DNA of 64,000 nt from Listeria monocytogenes (GTDB taxonomy: Bacteria; Bacillota; Bacilli; Lactobacillales; Listeriaceae). Below the pieces are notes generated by a model. That model was given only the letters and a program-made list of their open reading frames with translations, did no database searches and was not told where the DNA came from. Each line of letters starts with the position of its first letter. The stretch's first letter is position 1. The stretch spans positions 2,586,001 to 2,650,000 of the forward strand of contig NZ_CP054041.1 in NCBI RefSeq assembly GCF_013282665.1, in the 5' to 3' direction. The translations under genes and the position numbers were made by a program. Shown here piece after piece: positions 36,634-46,942 of this stretch.

Positions 36634-36724
36634 GCATATTTTAAACTTTCGCGAAAAAAATAATTTGGCTTGATTATTACGTCTAATTAGGCTAGTTTTA
36701 ATGTAAGAGGAGTGAGTACAGAAT

Positions 36725-37411
36725 ATGAAATTACTTATGATAGAAGATAATGTAAGTGTTTGTGAAATGATAGAAATGTTCTTTATGAAAGAAGAAATTG
36801 ATGCTACGTTCGTTCATGACGGCAAGCAGGGTTATGAAGCGTTTTTTAAAGATGAATATGATATTGCCATTATTGACTTAATGCTTCCTAATATGGACGG
36901 CATGACCATTTGCCGTAAAATTCGTGAAGTAAGCGATGTGCCAATTATCATTTTAACGGCTAAAGAGTCAGAATCCGATCAAGTACTTGGTCTCGAAATG
37001 GGCGCGGATGATTATGTAACTAAACCATTTAGCCCACTTACCTTAATGGCTCGAATTAAAGCAGTGACACGTCGAAAAAATAGCGCCTCTCCTGCAGAAA
37101 ACAATGAAGATATTTTAGAAACAACTTATTTTAAAATTAGTAAACGAACACGCGAAATTTTTTATCAAGGGGAGCTCCTTGATGCTCTAACACCAAAAGA
37201 ATTCGATTTACTCTATTTTTTAATGCAACATCCGCGACAAGTATTTTCAAGAGAGCAATTGTTAGAACAGGTTTGGGGCTATCAATTTTACGGAGATGAG
37301 CGCACAGTTGACGTTCATATCAAACGTTTACGACAAAAAATCGCCACCGAAACAAAGCCGTTTTTACACACTGTCTGGGGTGTCGGCTACAAATTTGATG
37401 AAACGGAATGA
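36725..37411 (+). CDS. OmpR-family response regulator
   Basis: A 228-residue regulator. The receiver domain has the acidic pair (MIEDN), phospho-acceptor Asp near 51 in IIDLMLPNMDG, and the Lys in VTKPFSP near 101. The C-terminal winged helix (about 130-225) shows LTPKEFDLLYFLMQHPRQVFSREQLLEQVWGY and VDVHIKRLRQKI. Its stop overlaps the start of the kinase gene (ATGA). It is divergent from the ABC genes, which are its likely target. Confidence 0.97.
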   Translation: MKLLMIEDNVSVCEMIEMFFMKEEIDATFVHDGKQGYEAFFKDEYDIAIIDLMLPNMDGMTICRKIREVSDVPIIILTAKESESDQVLGLEMGADDYVTKPFSPLTLMARIKAVTRRKNSASPAENNEDILETTYFKISKRTREIFYQGELLDALTPKEFDLLYFLMQHPRQVFSREQLLEQVWGYQFYGDERTVDVHIKRLRQKIATETKPFLHTVWGVGYKFDETE

Positions 37412-38847
37412 AGCGAATGAAATTTAAATATGCTTACCAACTGTTTTTTACGCAATTTGTCATTTTGCTCATTGCTTGTATTATGATTGGACTGCTTGTC
37501 TCCCACTCATTAAAAGATTATTTTTACCAAAGCCAAGTAGACGACTTAACAAGCTACGGGGAAACCATTTCTATGGATCTTCGTCACTCGCCGCAAGATG
37601 CAACTGCTCAAGTGTTAAACACGTATCAGCGTACTTTGGATGTTAAAAAAATTCATTATACAATCAAAAACGCAAACGACGAAACGATTTATCCTACACA
37701 AATGGACCAGCCTCTGCCTAAAGACTTTTCGATTTCTTCGGAAGATAAGAAAAAACTGGAAAGCGGCGAAACGGTTAGTAAGAAAATAGATAATCGATTC
37801 AATAGAGAAATGACTATTGTATATGTGCCAATTATGGATGGTGATAAATTTGTCGGTTCTATCGTGCTGAATTCACCTATTAGCGGGACCGAGCAAGTAA
37901 TTGGTACTATTAATCGGTACATGTTCTATACTATTTTACTTTCCATAACAGTTGCACTTATTCTTAGTGCAATTTTGTCCAAACTACAAGTGAATCGAAT
38001 CAACAAATTACGAGCAGCGACGAAAGATGTTATTCAAGGGAACTACAAAGCGCGACTAAAAGAAAATAACTTTGATGAAATTGGGGCGCTTGCGATTGAT
38101 TTCAATAAGATGACACAAACGCTTGAAATATCGCAAGAAGAAATTGAAAGACAAGAAAAACGTCGCCGTCAGTTTATTGCGGATGTTTCTCATGAAATGC
38201 GCACCCCACTTACAACGATTAGCGGTCTTACAGAAGGACTGGTTAATGACATTATTCCTAAAAGTGAAACAGATCGTTGTATAGCACTCATTGATACAGA
38301 AGCGAGACGTTTAACCAAACTAGTCAACGAAAATTTAGATTATGAAAAAATTCGAAGCAACAAAATCAAACTTCACAAAACCCGGTTTAATGGGAAAGAA
38401 TTCCTTGAGTTAATCAAAGAACAACTTGATTATGTAGCCAGTGAGAAAGGCAACATAATCACTGTTGCAGTAGATAAAGATATGGCGATTTATGCAGATT
38501 ATGATCGCTTAACGCAAGTATTTATCAATATCGTCAAAAACAGTGTCCAATTTACAGAAAATGGACAGATTACTTTAACTGGCTCTCAAGATTATAAAGA
38601 ATCTGTTTTAACGATTACTGATACCGGAATTGGTATGAATACAGAAGAATTAGAACAAATTTGGGAAAGGTTTTATAAAGCCGATATGTCTCGAACAAAT
38701 ACCGCTTTTGGCGAATCCGGCATTGGTTTATCCATTGTGAAGCAACTGATTGAATATCATGATGGAACTATTACTGTAACAAGTGAACCGAATAAAGGTA
38801 CTTCTTTTACGATTCGCCTTCCTTTTTTTCAAGATAACGAACAATAA
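37408..38847 (+). CDS. Sensor histidine kinase
   Basis: A 479-residue membrane kinase. Transmembrane helices lie near 12-32 and 170-190 and frame an outer sensor domain of about 135 residues. HAMP (about 190-245), the H-box FIADVSHEMRTPLTT (His near 267) and an ATPase domain with IVKNSVQFT (N-box), DTGIGMN (G1) and GESGIGLSIVKQL (G2) follow. It should phosphorylate the adjacent regulator. The signal is unknown; the neighbouring FtsX-type exporter suggests membrane-active compounds. Confidence 0.96.
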   Translation: MKRMKFKYAYQLFFTQFVILLIACIMIGLLVSHSLKDYFYQSQVDDLTSYGETISMDLRHSPQDATAQVLNTYQRTLDVKKIHYTIKNANDETIYPTQMDQPLPKDFSISSEDKKKLESGETVSKKIDNRFNREMTIVYVPIMDGDKFVGSIVLNSPISGTEQVIGTINRYMFYTILLSITVALILSAILSKLQVNRINKLRAATKDVIQGNYKARLKENNFDEIGALAIDFNKMTQTLEISQEEIERQEKRRRQFIADVSHEMRTPLTTISGLTEGLVNDIIPKSETDRCIALIDTEARRLTKLVNENLDYEKIRSNKIKLHKTRFNGKEFLELIKEQLDYVASEKGNIITVAVDKDMAIYADYDRLTQVFINIVKNSVQFTENGQITLTGSQDYKESVLTITDTGIGMNTEELEQIWERFYKADMSRTNTAFGESGIGLSIVKQLIEYHDGTITVTSEPNKGTSFTIRLPFFQDNEQ

Positions 38848-38887
38848 AAAGAACAACTTTCTATTTATTTAGAAAGTTGTTCTTTTT
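38846..38887. terminator. Two-way terminator between the kinase gene and recD2
   Basis: AAAAAGAACAACTTTCTA and TAGAAAGTTGTTCTTTTT form a perfect 18-bp stem with a six-base loop. Confidence 0.93.
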
Positions 38888-41283
38888 CATCCTGCCATAA
38901 ATTGTTCTGGAGTAATTCCTTCCATTCCAATCATCGGATCTATTTCGGTAATATTGTCAGCAGTAAGAATTCGTTTATTCGTCATTTGTTCTAATAAGAC
39001 ATCTTCGCTCATTAAACGTTCAGAGAGAGTTGTATTACGCTTATTTTCATCAATTCGTTCTATCCCCATTCGAAAAGCTTCTTCTTCTCCGCAAAGAATA
39101 AGAAACTGTTTACTCCTCGTTACCCCGGTATAAAGTAAATCGCGGCGTAACATCCGGTAGTAACTGCGGACAATTGGCATAATCACAATCGGAAATTCAC
39201 TTCCCTGCGCTTTATGAATCGAACAACAGTAAGCATGGGTCAATTGATTAAATTCTTGTCTATAGTAAGAAACCTCTGTTTGGTCAAATTGAACGACAAT
39301 CAAATCTTGTTTTTCGGTATTTTCTTTTGCATAGATAATAGACACAATTTCACCAATGTCCCCATTAAACACATTCTTTTCCGGTTGGTTAATTAATTGT
39401 AGTACTTTATCATGCACGCGATATTTTATTTCGCCAAATTGAACTTCTTTCCGACGACCGGTATCATTTGGATTAAATATTTCTTGTAGTTTTTTATTTA
39501 AAATGTCAATCCCTGCTGGACCACGATACATCGGCGCTAAAACTTGGATGTCTTTTGCTCGAAAGCCTTTGTTTTTTGCATTTTTCACCACTTGTTCGAC
39601 TACATCACCAATTTGGTTTACTGTACAGTGAAAAAAAGAGCGATCCGCGCTATTTTTGGTGAAATCAGCTGGCAACATGCCCTCTTTTATATAATGCGCC
39701 ATTTCGATAATGGAAGAACCATCCTTTTGGCGATAAATATCTGAAAGCGCTACGGTTGGAATTTGTTCTGATTGAAGAATATCTTTGAGTACTTGACCTG
39801 GTCCGACTGACGGCAATTGATCTTGGTCACCAACGAGTACGACTTGCATATGTGCTGGTAAAGCACGGAATAATTGGTTAGCTAGCCAAATGTCAACCAT
39901 CGACATCTCATCTACAATCAACAGTCGTCCATCAATCAGCCGCTCTGCATCATCATCCATTTGTTCCTGGCCGTTCATTCCAAGTAGACGGTGAATAGTC
40001 ATCGCTGGAAGTCCGGTTGATTCTGACATTCGTTTAGCAGCGCGACCTGTTGGAGCGGCAAGAAGCACAGGAAACGTTGCTCCATCTTTATAGGCATGCG
40101 GGTCAAGACTCACACCATTTAGCTCCGCGTACAACTCTACTATCCCTTTAATGACCGTTGTTTTTCCTGTTCCGGGACCACCAGTAAGTACGAGCATCGG
40201 AGACATTAACGCTTTTTCCAAGGCTTGACGTTGCGAATCCCCGTAGTGAACGCCAATCCGTTCCTCTAATTCTCCGAGAGCTAGCAAAAATTCGGACTGC
40301 GGGAATTGCTCTTGGTATTCTGTTTGTTTAAGCATTCGCTTCACATGATAGGCAAAGCCGCTCTCTGAATAATAGAGTGATGGCATGTAAACACGTGTAT
40401 TTTCCGTGATAATCTTTTGTTCTTCGGCTAATTTTTCTACTTGAGACATTAAAATATTTTGGTCAATACGAATGCCTTCGCTTTCTTCCAGTAAATAAGT
40501 TACTTCTCCAAGCAGAACCTCTTGCTCCATATATACATGACCTTGTTGCATACAAACCGAATCTAACATAAATAAAATCCCAGCACGCAGTCGTTCTGGA
40601 TGATTCCCACCAAGACCTAGTTTCCGCCCAAGTTCATCAGCCCGCTGAAAACCAATTCCTTTTACGTCTTCAATTAATTTATAGGGGTTATTTTCTAATA
40701 CTTCAATCGCATTTTGTTTATAAGCCTGAAAAATTTTCATGGATAATTGTGGACCAAAGCCATATTCGTTTAATCCGACCATCACGTGCTCCAACCCTTG
40801 ATTTTCTCTAAGGGAAGCAAGCAGACTTTCTGCCGTGCCAGATGGCAACTTAGGTACTGTATTTAGCAAACTCGGATCGGATAGAATTTTTGTGATAGCA
40901 TCGTCGCCAATCGTATCCACAATATTTTCAGCAGTAACTTTACCAATGCCTTTAAAAAGTTCACCGGATAGATAATTAATTAAGCCCGCGCGTGATTGTG
41001 GCATTTCTTTACGAAACCGGTCTGCTTTAAACTGTTGACCAAATTTAGCATGTTCCTGCATTTTTCCGTAGAAAGTGTACACTTCTTGCTCGTGAAGTGC
41101 TGGGAAAAAGCCGGTTACGATAATATCTTTTTCGTCCCAATCCGCATTGGTTTCTTTGACCAATATTCGTACTACAGAAAAGAGGTTTTCGGCATTATAA
41201 AAAATGGTGGACAGCATCGTGCCCTTCATGAAAAGTTCTTCTGGTGTATCGTTAAATAGAGCGAGTGATTCTTGTTCAGCCAT
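38887..41283 (-). CDS. recD2: RecD2-type 5'-3' DNA helicase
   Basis: A 798-residue superfamily 1B helicase. The N-terminal part has the RecD2-specific region with helix-hairpin-helix-like segments (about 90-230). Walker A LTGGPGTGKTTVIKG is near 370, LLAAPTGRAAKRM (motif Ia) near 410, Walker B LLIVDEMSMVD near 455, and the C-terminal motif YCCSIHKAQGSEFPIV near 700. This class acts without RecBC in repair and fork restart. It lies downstream of the TPR gene, as in Bacillus (yrrC-yrrB). Confidence 0.96.
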   Translation of the reverse strand: MAEQESLALFNDTPEELFMKGTMLSTIFYNAENLFSVVRILVKETNADWDEKDIIVTGFFPALHEQEVYTFYGKMQEHAKFGQQFKADRFRKEMPQSRAGLINYLSGELFKGIGKVTAENIVDTIGDDAITKILSDPSLLNTVPKLPSGTAESLLASLRENQGLEHVMVGLNEYGFGPQLSMKIFQAYKQNAIEVLENNPYKLIEDVKGIGFQRADELGRKLGLGGNHPERLRAGILFMLDSVCMQQGHVYMEQEVLLGEVTYLLEESEGIRIDQNILMSQVEKLAEEQKIITENTRVYMPSLYYSESGFAYHVKRMLKQTEYQEQFPQSEFLLALGELEERIGVHYGDSQRQALEKALMSPMLVLTGGPGTGKTTVIKGIVELYAELNGVSLDPHAYKDGATFPVLLAAPTGRAAKRMSESTGLPAMTIHRLLGMNGQEQMDDDAERLIDGRLLIVDEMSMVDIWLANQLFRALPAHMQVVLVGDQDQLPSVGPGQVLKDILQSEQIPTVALSDIYRQKDGSSIIEMAHYIKEGMLPADFTKNSADRSFFHCTVNQIGDVVEQVVKNAKNKGFRAKDIQVLAPMYRGPAGIDILNKKLQEIFNPNDTGRRKEVQFGEIKYRVHDKVLQLINQPEKNVFNGDIGEIVSIIYAKENTEKQDLIVVQFDQTEVSYYRQEFNQLTHAYCCSIHKAQGSEFPIVIMPIVRSYYRMLRRDLLYTGVTRSKQFLILCGEEEAFRMGIERIDENKRNTTLSERLMSEDVLLEQMTNKRILTADNITEIDPMIGMEGITPEQFMAG

Positions 41284-41310
41284 CCTAAGCCGCCTCCTTT
41301 CTAATTCGTT

Positions 41311-41979
41311 TTACTCTGCTTCGTTTTCTAAATCTTGAATCGCGTTCAAGGCATTTTCAGCCAACTCATGTGATGCATCTGTAGCAATTGCTCTTTCAAA
41401 ATAATTTTTAGCAAGAACGATATCTCCTTGCCATGCCAGATAAGCCGCACCAATATTGTAAAGTGCATCTGGATCCTCTGGTTTAACAAGTAAAACACGT
41501 TCTAACATAGTAATTGCATCTTCATAAAAACCGCTACGAGCAAGCACGATCCCATATTGAAATAACGCTTCTCCGTCTTCTGGGTTTAATTCGACACTTC
41601 TAAGTAAATATGGCATCGCAAGTGTTAGCTCCTCCATCTGAACAAAACTCATTCCTAACATGAAAAATAAGTCGCCGTTTTCCATCCCTTGTTTTGTTGC
41701 ATTTTGGAAGCTATCTGCTGCCTCTTGATAACGCTCTAGTTCATAATACAAATTTCCTAAACTATAGTAAGCAGCAGGTACTGTGTCATCTAGCTCAAGT
41801 GCTCTTTTGAAGAATAATTCCGCACGTTCAAAATCATCCATGGAGAGTAAAACATTTCCAAAATTTATATAACCAACCGGATCACTTGGGTGTTCTTCAA
41901 TCACTTCTGTAAATAATTTAACTGCTTCTTCTAAATTGCCTTCTTGCATTTGTTTGATGCCTAATTGGTTTTTATCCAT
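41311..41979 (-). CDS. TPR-repeat protein (YrrB-like)
   Basis: A 222-residue soluble protein made almost entirely of about six tetratricopeptide repeats, with the usual 34-residue spacing (for example PVGYINFGNVLLSMDDFERAE and AAYYSLGNLYYELERYQEAA). Such proteins are scaffolds, and no enzyme motif is present. The partner is unknown. The fixed order mnmA / TPR / recD2 in Bacillales hints at a link to tRNA modification or repair, but nothing in the sequence proves it. Confidence 0.9.
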   Translation of the reverse strand: MDKNQLGIKQMQEGNLEEAVKLFTEVIEEHPSDPVGYINFGNVLLSMDDFERAELFFKRALELDDTVPAAYYSLGNLYYELERYQEAADSFQNATKQGMENGDLFFMLGMSFVQMEELTLAMPYLLRSVELNPEDGEALFQYGIVLARSGFYEDAITMLERVLLVKPEDPDALYNIGAAYLAWQGDIVLAKNYFERAIATDASHELAENALNAIQDLENEAE

Positions 41980-41989
41980 ATTATCCCTC

Positions 41990-42730
41990 TTATCTTTCCT
42001 GATTTTTTACAGATGTATTAAGCCACATAATAAGTGCATTCGCTACTTGATCTGTTTGTTCTGGTCCACTAATCGTCGCTTTTCCGTCCCCATGTTGTTT
42101 TCCATATGAACCGAATTGCGCATGGTTTCCACCTTTAATAGAAACGAAGGTAGTATCTTTAGGTAAGTATTTTTTATTTTTATTATATGAACCTTGGTTT
42201 AACACATCATCATTTGTTGCTGTGATAGATAGTACTGGAAAAGGTGCGTTTTTTAAGGAACCTTTTTTATCTGGGTAACTAGCTAAGAAAAAAGCGCCTT
42301 CTATTTCTTTTTCGTTATTGTGTGCGAATCTAGAAGACATTACGCCACCAAGTGAATGTCCACCAATAACAAATTTTTCATCCGGAGCTTCGTCAATAAT
42401 GTCAGCAGCTCGATCTTTACCAAATACCGCCAAATTAAGAGGCATTTCAACGATGTACGTTTTGTAACCGCTCGAAGCAAGTTTGTTTGCAAGAGGTGCA
42501 TAACTTAAAGCGTCAACAAACGCACCCGGATATAAAATGATACTCATATCGGCATCAGATTTCCGTGGGGTAAATACCAGAATGTCGTTTTCCTCAAGTA
42601 CATCCACCGTTTTAGTTGAATTTGCCGCATTTTCTGCAATCGTAGACGGTTCTGAGTTGAAATAAAAATATCCCCATATAAGAAGACAAAATAAAACAAT
42701 CGCACTCCCAAAAATCGCTATCTTTTTCAT
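41990..42730 (-). CDS. Membrane-anchored alpha/beta hydrolase
   Basis: A 246-residue protein with an N-terminal hydrophobic anchor or signal (about 4-24) and an alpha/beta hydrolase domain. The nucleophile elbow GGHSLGG lies near 130, an acid in ITATNDDV near 172 and His in KGGNHAQFG near 200. The oxyanion region is ILYPGAFVDA. No lipobox Cys is seen, so it is probably an uncleaved anchor with the domain outside. The substrate is not predictable. Confidence 0.85.
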   Translation of the reverse strand: MKKIAIFGSAIVLFCLLIWGYFYFNSEPSTIAENAANSTKTVDVLEENDILVFTPRKSDADMSIILYPGAFVDALSYAPLANKLASSGYKTYIVEMPLNLAVFGKDRAADIIDEAPDEKFVIGGHSLGGVMSSRFAHNNEKEIEGAFFLASYPDKKGSLKNAPFPVLSITATNDDVLNQGSYNKNKKYLPKDTTFVSIKGGNHAQFGSYGKQHGDGKATISGPEQTDQVANALIMWLNTSVKNQER

Positions 42731-42755
42731 AAAGGACCTCTTTTCCCTGTTTCGT

Positions 42756-42783
42756 ATAATATTTTACCATAAAATCTGTTGAA
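42756..42783 (-). promoter_or_regulatory. Candidate promoter of the hydrolase-TPR-recD2 run
   Basis: On the minus strand TTCAAC (42783-42778), 16 bases and TATTAT (42761-42756). Confidence 0.5.
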
Positions 42784-42806
42784 AAAAACGAATTTAAGCA
42801 GGAAAA

Positions 42807-42841
42807 AACCGGAGTCTCCTAGAAAACAAGATTCTCCGGTT
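42807..42841 (-). terminator. Terminator after mnmA
   Basis: AACCGGAG and CTCCGGTT pair perfectly and are followed by TTTTTT on the minus strand. The stem lies directly after the mnmA stop. Confidence 0.85.
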
Positions 42842-42847
42842 CCAATT

Positions 42848-43981
<1,134 letters not shown>

Positions 43982-45130
43982 TTATATTTTCATTAAACGC
44001 GTTACTACTTCACTAATTTTCGTAGCCGCCATTTCCACTTCTTCTAAATGGTTTCCTAGGCCAAAACTAATCCGGACGGTCTCTTGAATAGCCGGATGAT
44101 TTTCACCAAAAAGGGCTACTAATACATGCGATGGATCTACCGTTCCAGCCGTACAAGCCGACCCACTCGAAACTGCAATTCCGTCCATATCTAAATTCAT
44201 TAATAATTGTTCAATCGAAACTCCTGGAAAACGTACACTAAATACGTGTGGCAAAGTGTTGACTTCTAAGCCATTCACCTCAAAATCAAGATCTGCCGAA
44301 CGCCAAATTTCTGCCATTCGTTTTTTGAAGGAAATATATTCCTCATTTTTTAGTTCTCGTTCATTCATCATGATAGAAGAAGCCGCACTAAAACCACAGA
44401 TTCCCGCTAAATTCTCCGTTCCAGCACGACGTTTTCGTTCTTGTTCTCCGCCGTGCATTTGGTAAATAAGCCGTGTGCCATTTTTGACGTATAAAAAACC
44501 TACACCACGTGGTCCATTTATTTTATGAGAAGAAGTAGTTAATAAATTTACCCCTAGCTCCGTTACATTTATATTTAATAGCCCATAAGCTTGTACTGCA
44601 TCTGTATGAAAAATTGCTTGATGGTCTTTTAAAATTGCACCAATCTCCGCAATCGGCTGAATAGCGCCTATTTCATTATTACCATACATAATAGAAACTA
44701 GAATTGTATCTGGACGCAAGGCCTCTTGTAAACTCTCTATAGAAACTATTCCATGCTCATCTACTGGCAAATAGGTAACTTCAAATTCTTGCGTTTCAAG
44801 GTATTCACATGTTTTTAAGACCGCATGGTGCTCAATCTGTGAAGTAATTATATGCTTGCCTTTTTCTTGTTGTGCTAACGCTGCTCCAATAATCGCCAAA
44901 TTATCGCCTTCTGTTCCACCACTTGTAAAAATTATTTCTTTTTCCGTAGCATGGATACTGTCTGCAATTGTGTGACGAGCTTCATCCAAAGCTTTTCTTG
45001 CCTCTCGTCCAGCGTAATGGATACTGGAAGGATTGCCGTACGTATTTGTAATTGCGCCAAGCATCGTTTGGATAACTTCTGGATGAATTGGACTCGTCGC
45101 AGCATGGTCTAAGTAAATTCTATTTTCCAT
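43982..45130 (-). CDS. Cysteine desulfurase (YrvO/NifS-like)
   Basis: A 382-residue PLP enzyme that takes sulfur from cysteine onto an active Cys. The start YLDHAATSPIHPEVI, FTSGGTEGDNLAI near 70, the PLP Lys in TTSSHKINGPRG near 205 and the mobile Cys loop SSGSACTAGT near 326 are all present. Adjacent mnmA suggests the dedicated tRNA-thiolation role known for B. subtilis YrvO, rather than general Fe-S assembly. It has its own promoter. Confidence 0.95.
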   Translation of the reverse strand: MENRIYLDHAATSPIHPEVIQTMLGAITNTYGNPSSIHYAGREARKALDEARHTIADSIHATEKEIIFTSGGTEGDNLAIIGAALAQQEKGKHIITSQIEHHAVLKTCEYLETQEFEVTYLPVDEHGIVSIESLQEALRPDTILVSIMYGNNEIGAIQPIAEIGAILKDHQAIFHTDAVQAYGLLNINVTELGVNLLTTSSHKINGPRGVGFLYVKNGTRLIYQMHGGEQERKRRAGTENLAGICGFSAASSIMMNERELKNEEYISFKKRMAEIWRSADLDFEVNGLEVNTLPHVFSVRFPGVSIEQLLMNLDMDGIAVSSGSACTAGTVDPSHVLVALFGENHPAIQETVRISFGLGNHLEEVEMAATKISEVVTRLMKI

Positions 45131-45185
45131 TTTTTATCGCGTCCTTTTTTGTAGACGAATTCCTGTTCGCCGTTAATCGTTTCTT

Positions 45186-45215
45186 ATTGTAACAGCAATA
45201 CTCCTGTAAAGTAAA
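45186..45215 (-). promoter_or_regulatory. Promoter of the desulfurase-mnmA operon
   Basis: On the minus strand TTTACT (45215-45210), an 18-base spacer and TACAAT (45191-45186), just past the 6S RNA terminator. Confidence 0.6.
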
Positions 45216-45240
45216 GAGGAATAACTCCTATTTACACGCA

Positions 45241-45446
45241 AAAAAGAAACCCCAATCGTACCGTTTAGGATTCCCTTCCTTTGAACCCGCTCTCAATTAA
45301 AGCAGGTGGGTGCTCTGTCTAACGGTTTGCACTTCCTCGTGTGAAGGCATGTGCGCCGCGCCGGAACTCCAAGCTCCCTAGGTATAAAAAATTGTTCGGT
45401 TCAAAAATATCAGGAACTATATCGAATACATTAGGGTTTCTTTTCT
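45241..45446 (-). ncRNA. ssrS: 6S RNA
   Basis: The 380-base gap between the desulfurase and rarA genes holds a structured RNA of about 205 bases on the minus strand. The ends pair (GAAACCC with GGGTTTC), the 3' end runs into T6 as a terminator, and the inner part has the 6S pattern of a long broken helix around an open bubble, with CCTAGGGAGCTTGGAG and CAAAGGAAGGGAATCC. A strong SigA promoter precedes it. 6S RNA holds the housekeeping RNA polymerase in stationary phase. The call is from overall form and location. Confidence 0.8.
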
Positions 45447-45452
45447 TCATTT

Positions 45453-45481
45453 AGAATACCATAGGAAAGACGAAATTTCAA
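45453..45481 (-). promoter_or_regulatory. SigA promoter of 6S RNA
   Basis: On the minus strand TTGAAA (45481-45476), 17 bases and TATTCT (45458-45453) place the start near 45446. Confidence 0.8.
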
Positions 45482-45510
45482 TGTTAGCGACTTTTCAGTT
45501 GGTACTTTTT

Positions 45511-46794
45511 TTATTCTTTTTTTGCTTTATTTTCGTTAATCTTTTGGTACACACCAGCAATTGTTTGCTCGAATTTAGAAGTGAATTTTGGTGCATAATA
45601 CAATTTGTTTTTAAGACGATCTGGTAAATATTGTTGGTCCACCCAAGCATTATCATAATTATGCGGGTATTTATAATCAATCGCCCGTCCAAGTTTTTCT
45701 GCACCAGAGTAATGTCCATCTCGCAAATGATCTGGCACTTCTCCACTGTTCCCTTGGCGAATGTCTGCTAGTGCCGCATCAATCGCCATAATAGCAGAAT
45801 TGGATTTAGGCGAAAGGCAAAGCTCAATGACAGCATTGGCGAGCGGAATTCGCGCTTCAGGAAACCCGACTTTTTCTGCGGTTTGAATGGCTGCGAGTGT
45901 ATGCGCTCCGGCTTGTGGACTCGCAAGACCAATATCCTCATATGCCATAACGAGCATTCTCCGGCTAATACTAACTAAATCTCCTGCTTCAATTAAACGT
46001 CCCATATAATGGAGCGCTGCATTCACATCGCTACCACGAACCGATTTTTGAAAAGCACTTAATACGTCATAATGGGCATCGCCGTCTTTGTCATGAGCTA
46101 AACTTTTCTTTTGTAAACACTCCTCTGCCACATCGAGTGTAATATGAATCACACCATCTTCATTTGGTTCAGAAGAAATGACAGCTAATTCTAAGGCATT
46201 CAGCGCACTTCTTACATCGCCGTTACTCGCCGTTGCAAAATGTTTTTTCGCAACCTCATCTATTTCTACATCATAATTCCCAAGTCCCCGCTCTTTATCT
46301 GAAAGCGCCCGGTCTATTGTTATCATAATATCTGCTACAGTTAGAGGTTTTAACTCGAAAATTTGCGTTCGGCTTCGAATAGCCGGATTAATCGCGATAT
46401 ACGGATTACTTGTCGTTGCACCTATTAAAATAATCGCGCCACTTTCAAGTAATGGTAGTAAAAAATCTTGTTTCGCTTTATCCAATCGATGTACTTCATC
46501 TAAAAGAAGAATAACCGTGCCGCTCATTTTCGCTTCAGCTGCTACTACTTCCATATCTTTTTTATTATTGGTAACTGCATTTAATGTACGGAATGCATAC
46601 TTCGTGCTCCCAGCAATCGCACTTGCAATCGATGTTTTTCCAATTCCGGGCGGTCCATATAATATCATAGAAGATAATTGTTTTGCTTTGACCATCCGAT
46701 AAATAATTTTATCTTTACCGACTAAATGCGTTTGTCCCACGATTTCATCTAGTGCTTTCGGGCGCATCCGGTAAGCTAAAGGTTGAATTGCCAT
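45511..46794 (-). CDS. rarA: Replication-associated recombination protein RarA
   Basis: A 427-residue AAA+ ATPase (MgsA/WRNIP1 family) that acts at stalled forks with SSB. It begins PLAYRMRPKALDEIVGQTHL. Walker A is ILYGPPGIGKTS near 42-53, Walker B is VILLLDEVHRLDK near 95 and the sensor is IGATTSNPYIAINPAI near 120. The C-terminal MgsA domain has GSDVNAALHYMGRLIEAGD and EDIGLASPQA. Length is normal. It stands alone between 6S RNA and cymR. Confidence 0.97.
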   Translation of the reverse strand: MAIQPLAYRMRPKALDEIVGQTHLVGKDKIIYRMVKAKQLSSMILYGPPGIGKTSIASAIAGSTKYAFRTLNAVTNNKKDMEVVAAEAKMSGTVILLLDEVHRLDKAKQDFLLPLLESGAIILIGATTSNPYIAINPAIRSRTQIFELKPLTVADIMITIDRALSDKERGLGNYDVEIDEVAKKHFATASNGDVRSALNALELAVISSEPNEDGVIHITLDVAEECLQKKSLAHDKDGDAHYDVLSAFQKSVRGSDVNAALHYMGRLIEAGDLVSISRRMLVMAYEDIGLASPQAGAHTLAAIQTAEKVGFPEARIPLANAVIELCLSPKSNSAIMAIDAALADIRQGNSGEVPDHLRDGHYSGAEKLGRAIDYKYPHNYDNAWVDQQYLPDRLKNKLYYAPKFTSKFEQTIAGVYQKINENKAKKE

Positions 46795-46825
46795 ATAACC
46801 GCTCCTTCTTATTTGCTTGCTTACT

Positions 46826-46831
46826 ATTATA
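46826..46831 (-). promoter_or_regulatory. Extended -10 of rarA
   Basis: TGTTATAAT on the minus strand, about 30 bases before rarA. The -35 (TGAACG at 17 bases) is poor. Confidence 0.5.
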
Positions 46832-46868
46832 ACATAAGAACATCTGTGCGTTCACCTACTTGTTTCCT

Positions 46869-46897
46869 TTGCCTTCTTTCTGTAATTCCGATATAAT
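46869..46897 (+). promoter_or_regulatory. SigA promoter of cymR
   Basis: TTGCCT (46869-46874), 17 bases, TATAAT (46892-46897). Confidence 0.75.
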
Positions 46898-46942
46898 AGA
46901 TGCGGTATAAGCGGTTTTGAAATTACTGGAGGTTAAATAAAA

